NCBI GenBank assembly: GCA_024235415.1
Contig: JACKML010000002.1
Coordinates: 404,248-468,247, forward strand
Source: Chromatiaceae bacterium
Lineage (GTDB): Bacteria > Pseudomonadota > Gammaproteobacteria > Chromatiales > Chromatiaceae
DNA length: 64,000 bases
Reading direction: 5' to 3'
A program made the translations under genes and the position numbers. Under the pieces are notes generated by a model. The model was not told the origin of the DNA. It made no database searches and saw nothing but the letters and a program-made list of their open reading frames with translations. This document shows, in pieces, positions 60,987-64,000 of the stretch. Numbering within the stretch: position 1 is the stretch's first letter; each line of letters starts with the position of its first letter.

Positions 60987-63208
60987 AGCGCCCTACTCCT
61001 TTCTCGCGCACGAAATCCGCGTATCGCGGGGATCAGCGACACGACCAGCAGTCCGAGCAGCAGCCCGACCGGCCACAGCACCGGTCGGTTCCACGCCTGT
61101 TGTGCTGCCGCACGCACTGGGCCGTCCACGCGCTTGTATTTCAGCGTGTTGTTGGCCATCAGGTGCGGTTTGGCGTTCTTGTACCAGGCATGGTGAAGGC
61201 TGAATGCCTTGGGGAAGAAGCCGAACAGCCAGGGTGATTCCTCGCGCAGGATCCCGACCATGCGATCAATGACCGCCTGCCGCTCCTCGCCGTTGGGCAG
61301 GTCTTTCATCCTGACGAACAACTCGTCGAATTCGGCATTGCTGAAATTGGCCGCATTCTCCCCCTTGGACTCGACCTTGGCATTGGGGCCGTACAGCAGA
61401 AAGAAGAAATTCTCCGGGTCCGGGTAGTCTGCATTCCAGCCCCAGCTGAAAATCTGCGCGGTACCGGTAAGCATCTTGTCCTGAAAGCGATTGTAGTCAG
61501 TGGCCCGGATGACCAACTCAATGCCCAGCTTGGCGAGCTGCTTGCGATACCACTGCAGTGTCGCCTTGCTGTCCGGCCCGGCCGCCGGGGTATCGTAGTA
61601 AAGGATCAGCGGACCACCGGACTGCGGATCACGCCCCCCGGCATAACCGGCCTTTTCCAGCAACTGCTGCGCCTGTTCGATACCGCGCCGTCGCGCGACA
61701 CCGTTCAGCCATTCGTGCGTGATCGGGTTGACGCCCTGCTCACCATCGCGATAGCCGAATATGCCAGGCGGCAGCGGGCTCTGTGCCACCTCGCCACGGC
61801 CGTTCTGGAAGATAGAGATGAATTCCTCGAAATCCATCGCAATGGCGATTGCCTGGCGCAGCAGGCGCGCACGCTCGCTGTCTCCACCTACCACCGGGTC
61901 CAGCATATTGAAGCCCGTATAGAACACCGATGTCTCGATTGCGGTACTCAGGCGAATACCCTTTTCAATCATCGACTCGGTCAGGCTCGCTTCGCCGCTG
62001 CTGCCGAACTGCACCGCCTGATCGAAACTGTCGGAACCGATTCCGGAGTTGTCGTAGTAGCCCTGCAGGAACTTGTTCCAGCGCGGGATCGCTTCGTTCT
62101 CCAGCGAATACACTGCGCGATCAATAAATGGCATCGGGCGTCCCGCATCATCCAGCAGACCCTCTTCACGTGCATCCTGTGGACCATCCGACGGATAACG
62201 CTCGCCGTGAAAATTGGGATTGCGCACCAGCACCATCCGCAGGTTCGGATTGTTCTCGGTCAACATGAAGGGGCCTGTACCGATCGGGTACCAGTGCAGA
62301 TTGACGTTCTTTTCGTCCAACCCCGGCTGCTGGTAGAAGCGTTCTGCCTCCCAGGGCATCGGGGCAAAGAAATTCATCGCCAGCCAGAACACAAACTGCG
62401 GATATTTCTTTTCGATGCGAATGCGATAGGTGTAGCGATCGATCTCTTCGACACCAGCCATATCGATAGTGCGCAGGTCGAGCCAGGGCCTGGTCTCACC
62501 CGTCTTCGCCACCAACTGCTCATAGGCCGCTTTGGATTCAGCGGCGAAGTCGGCAAAGCCGCGAATATGCCCCGCCATCAGGCCTGCCACCGGTGAATGG
62601 TTGGCGGTAAACGCCAGCCGCTTGATCTGATAGATGTAGTCAGCGGCCACCAGTTCACGCGTACCTGTCAGCGGAAAATCGGCAAGGGTGTTGACGCGCA
62701 GTGTCTGCCCGGCGCTGAGCGGCCAGTACGCCGGGCTGCCGTCAGTGTTGACTGCCAGTGCCGGATGCGGCTGGTAACGGATACCTGGCTGGATGCGCAG
62801 GATGTAGTCGGTATAGGCGACATCGGCAGCGGGCGCCTGGTCGTTCAGTTCGGAACCGTCATGTGCGTAGTACCGAATCTGCGGCATGTCCGCCGCTGTC
62901 AGTGGAACCAGGCTGTAGGGGCGCCGCAGAAAATGATATTGCAGCGGCGGCTCGTAGACCTGCGAAATGAACGCCCACTCGTTTGAGCTGTAGGAGCGAG
63001 CCGGATCTAAATGTTTGGGACGTTCAGAAAATGAACTGTAAAAAACCGCCTTTGCAGACTCCCCTGCGCGATAAGGGTCATTCCACGCCTGTTCGGTGCA
63101 ACCGGTCAAAGTTACCAGCACCGCCAGTACCAGCGTCCAACCGAACCGGCTCCGACGAGACCGCGAAACTTTGAATGCCGGAAATCTTTGAGTTAAGTTA
63201 CGCGCCAT
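60983..63208 (-). CDS. Peptide ABC transporter substrate-binding lipoprotein (family 5)
   Basis: A 741-residue SBP_bac_5 protein, longer than YejA (about 600). A basic N-terminus and lipobox LTGC (Cys37) suggest a lipoprotein. Family segments include LDPARSYSSNEWAFISQVYEPPLQY and the C-terminal GWNADYPDPENFFFLLYGPN. Unusually, the last 40 residues form a transmembrane helix (RPVLWPVGLLLGLLVVSLIPAI) with a basic tail, so the protein seems to be held at both ends. It starts the transporter operon and is divergent from fabI. Confidence 0.9.
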   Translation of the reverse strand: MARNLTQRFPAFKVSRSRRSRFGWTLVLAVLVTLTGCTEQAWNDPYRAGESAKAVFYSSFSERPKHLDPARSYSSNEWAFISQVYEPPLQYHFLRRPYSLVPLTAADMPQIRYYAHDGSELNDQAPAADVAYTDYILRIQPGIRYQPHPALAVNTDGSPAYWPLSAGQTLRVNTLADFPLTGTRELVAADYIYQIKRLAFTANHSPVAGLMAGHIRGFADFAAESKAAYEQLVAKTGETRPWLDLRTIDMAGVEEIDRYTYRIRIEKKYPQFVFWLAMNFFAPMPWEAERFYQQPGLDEKNVNLHWYPIGTGPFMLTENNPNLRMVLVRNPNFHGERYPSDGPQDAREEGLLDDAGRPMPFIDRAVYSLENEAIPRWNKFLQGYYDNSGIGSDSFDQAVQFGSSGEASLTESMIEKGIRLSTAIETSVFYTGFNMLDPVVGGDSERARLLRQAIAIAMDFEEFISIFQNGRGEVAQSPLPPGIFGYRDGEQGVNPITHEWLNGVARRRGIEQAQQLLEKAGYAGGRDPQSGGPLILYYDTPAAGPDSKATLQWYRKQLAKLGIELVIRATDYNRFQDKMLTGTAQIFSWGWNADYPDPENFFFLLYGPNAKVESKGENAANFSNAEFDELFVRMKDLPNGEERQAVIDRMVGILREESPWLFGFFPKAFSLHHAWYKNAKPHLMANNTLKYKRVDGPVRAAAQQAWNRPVLWPVGLLLGLLVVSLIPAIRGFRARERSRAL

Positions 63209-63329
63209 TCTTTGAACGTTTTCGTGTCAGGCTTCGGGCATCACAAAAAGCCCGATGATGATCGCATTGCAGCGGGTGTCTGTCAGCCCGTTTGTTCCCC
63301 ACCAGGATTCAGGATCGCGAGGAAATCAT

Positions 63330-64000
63330 ATGGGATTCTTAGACAACAAACGCGCGCTGATTGTCGGCGTCGCGAGCAATCGCTCGATTGCCTACGGTAT
63401 CGCCAAGGCGATGCATCGCGAAGGCGCCGAACTCGCCTTCACCTACCAGGGTGAGAAGCTGCGCGACCGGGTGACCGGTTTCGCCGCGGAGTTCGGCTCG
63501 GACATTGTGTTGCCACTCGACGTCGGCAGCGACGAGGAGATCGACTCGGCATTCGCTCAACTGGCACAGCGCTGGGACGGTCTGGACTGCCTGATCCACT
63601 CGGTTGGCTTCGCCCCGCGTGAGCAACTCGAGGGCTCGTATATCGACGCAGTGACGCGTGACGGCTTCCGTATCGCACACGATATCAGCGCCTACAGCCT
63701 TGCCGCGCTGGCCAAGGCGGGGCGCACGATGATGCAGGGGCGCAACGGTGCCATCGTCACGATGAGCTACCTGGGTGCCGTGCGTACAGTTCCCAACTAT
63801 AACGTCATGGGGGTGGCCAAGGCCGCGCTCGAGGCCAACGTGCGTTACCTGGCCGATGCGCTCGGCCCGGAAGGGACACGCGTCAATGCGGTATCGGCGG
63901 GTCCGATCAGGACACTGGCAGCCTCCGGGATCAGCGGCTTTCGGGGCATGCTCGCCGAAGCGGAACAGAAGACGCCTCTGCGACGAAATGTCACGATTGA
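63330..64000 (+). CDS. fabI: Enoyl-ACP reductase FabI (cut by window edge)
   Basis: NADH-dependent enoyl-acyl carrier protein reductase of type II fatty acid synthesis. About 223 residues are visible and the gene runs off the right edge. The N-terminus MGFLDNKRALIVGVASNRSIAYGIA carries the FabI nucleotide loop. HSVGFAPREQLEGSY follows. The catalytic Tyr-x6-Lys pair lies in MSYLGAVRTVPNYNVMGVAKAALE, and RVNAVSAGPIRTLAASGI is the substrate-loop region. GAGG 7 bases before the ATG is a good ribosome-binding site. The divergent gap from the transporter (121 bases) holds a small GGGC/GCCC stem. Confidence 0.96.
   Translation, partial: MGFLDNKRALIVGVASNRSIAYGIAKAMHREGAELAFTYQGEKLRDRVTGFAAEFGSDIVLPLDVGSDEEIDSAFAQLAQRWDGLDCLIHSVGFAPREQLEGSYIDAVTRDGFRIAHDISAYSLAALAKAGRTMMQGRNGAIVTMSYLGAVRTVPNYNVMGVAKAALEANVRYLADALGPEGTRVNAVSAGPIRTLAASGISGFRGMLAEAEQKTPLRRNVTI

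Overview
This window comes from a GC-rich (roughly 60%) gammaproteobacterial chromosome. The gene orders are gammaproteobacterial: gyrA-serC-serA-pheA-hisC-tyrA, ubiG-gph-yciK, yciV-yciO-M50-trpS-scpA-scpB-rluB, pyrG-kdsA-eno-ftsB-ispD, ispF-truD, surE-pcm-nlpD-rpoS and yafS-rnhA-dnaQ/mltD. SoxXA, a sulfur-globule-type protein, a tandem thioredoxin and a cbb3 oxidase next to an FNR regulator point to a sulfur-oxidising, microaerobic lineage (Chromatiales-like or a related thiotrophic group). The genus cannot be fixed from the sequence alone. I see no tRNA, rRNA, CRISPR array, insertion sequence or prophage.

Layout. 1-7745 (minus strand): aromatic amino acid, histidine and serine genes plus gyrA, with tyrA cut by the left edge. 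7936-9721: soxX-soxA and an Lrp/AsnC regulator. A candidate FNR site lies at class II spacing upstream of soxXA. 9722-17180: leuA (long type) with a possible leader, mtnA and an MtaD-type deaminase, then ubiG-gph-(squalene/phytoene-synthase-like)-yciK. 17289-21553: a membrane GGDEF-EAL protein, a periplasmic double thioredoxin and a GGEEF cyclase. 21555-30742: the conserved rluB-scpB-scpA-trpS-M50-yciO-yciV block. It is interrupted by a PEP-CTERM-like surface protein with a sigma-54-type promoter and by an ExeA-like ATPase. scpB carries 20 perfect copies of a hexanucleotide.

30858-33661: a conserved hypothetical, yciB, yciI, a parvulin and a small conserved protein. 33775-45644: rpoS, nlpD, yqaA-like, pcm, surE, smr, truD, ispF, tatD-like, ispD, ftsB, eno, kdsA and pyrG. 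45975-53120: the respiratory island, comprising the sulfur-globule protein, fnr, ccoNOQP, a small membrane protein, ccoG and ccoH, with three FNR boxes. 53146-56556: dnaQ, rnhA, a YafS-like methyltransferase and mltD. 56581-63208: a Yej/Dpp-type peptide ABC transporter. 63330-end: fabI, cut by the right edge.

How the parts fit. Reduced sulfur would be oxidised in the periplasm by a Sox system, of which only SoxXA is present here. Sulfur could be stored in protein-coated globules, and electrons passed through c-type cytochromes to cbb3 oxidase. FNR sites at fnr, ccoN and soxX suggest one oxygen-responsive regulon. That regulon is an inference from motifs and spacing. Most remaining genes are housekeeping.
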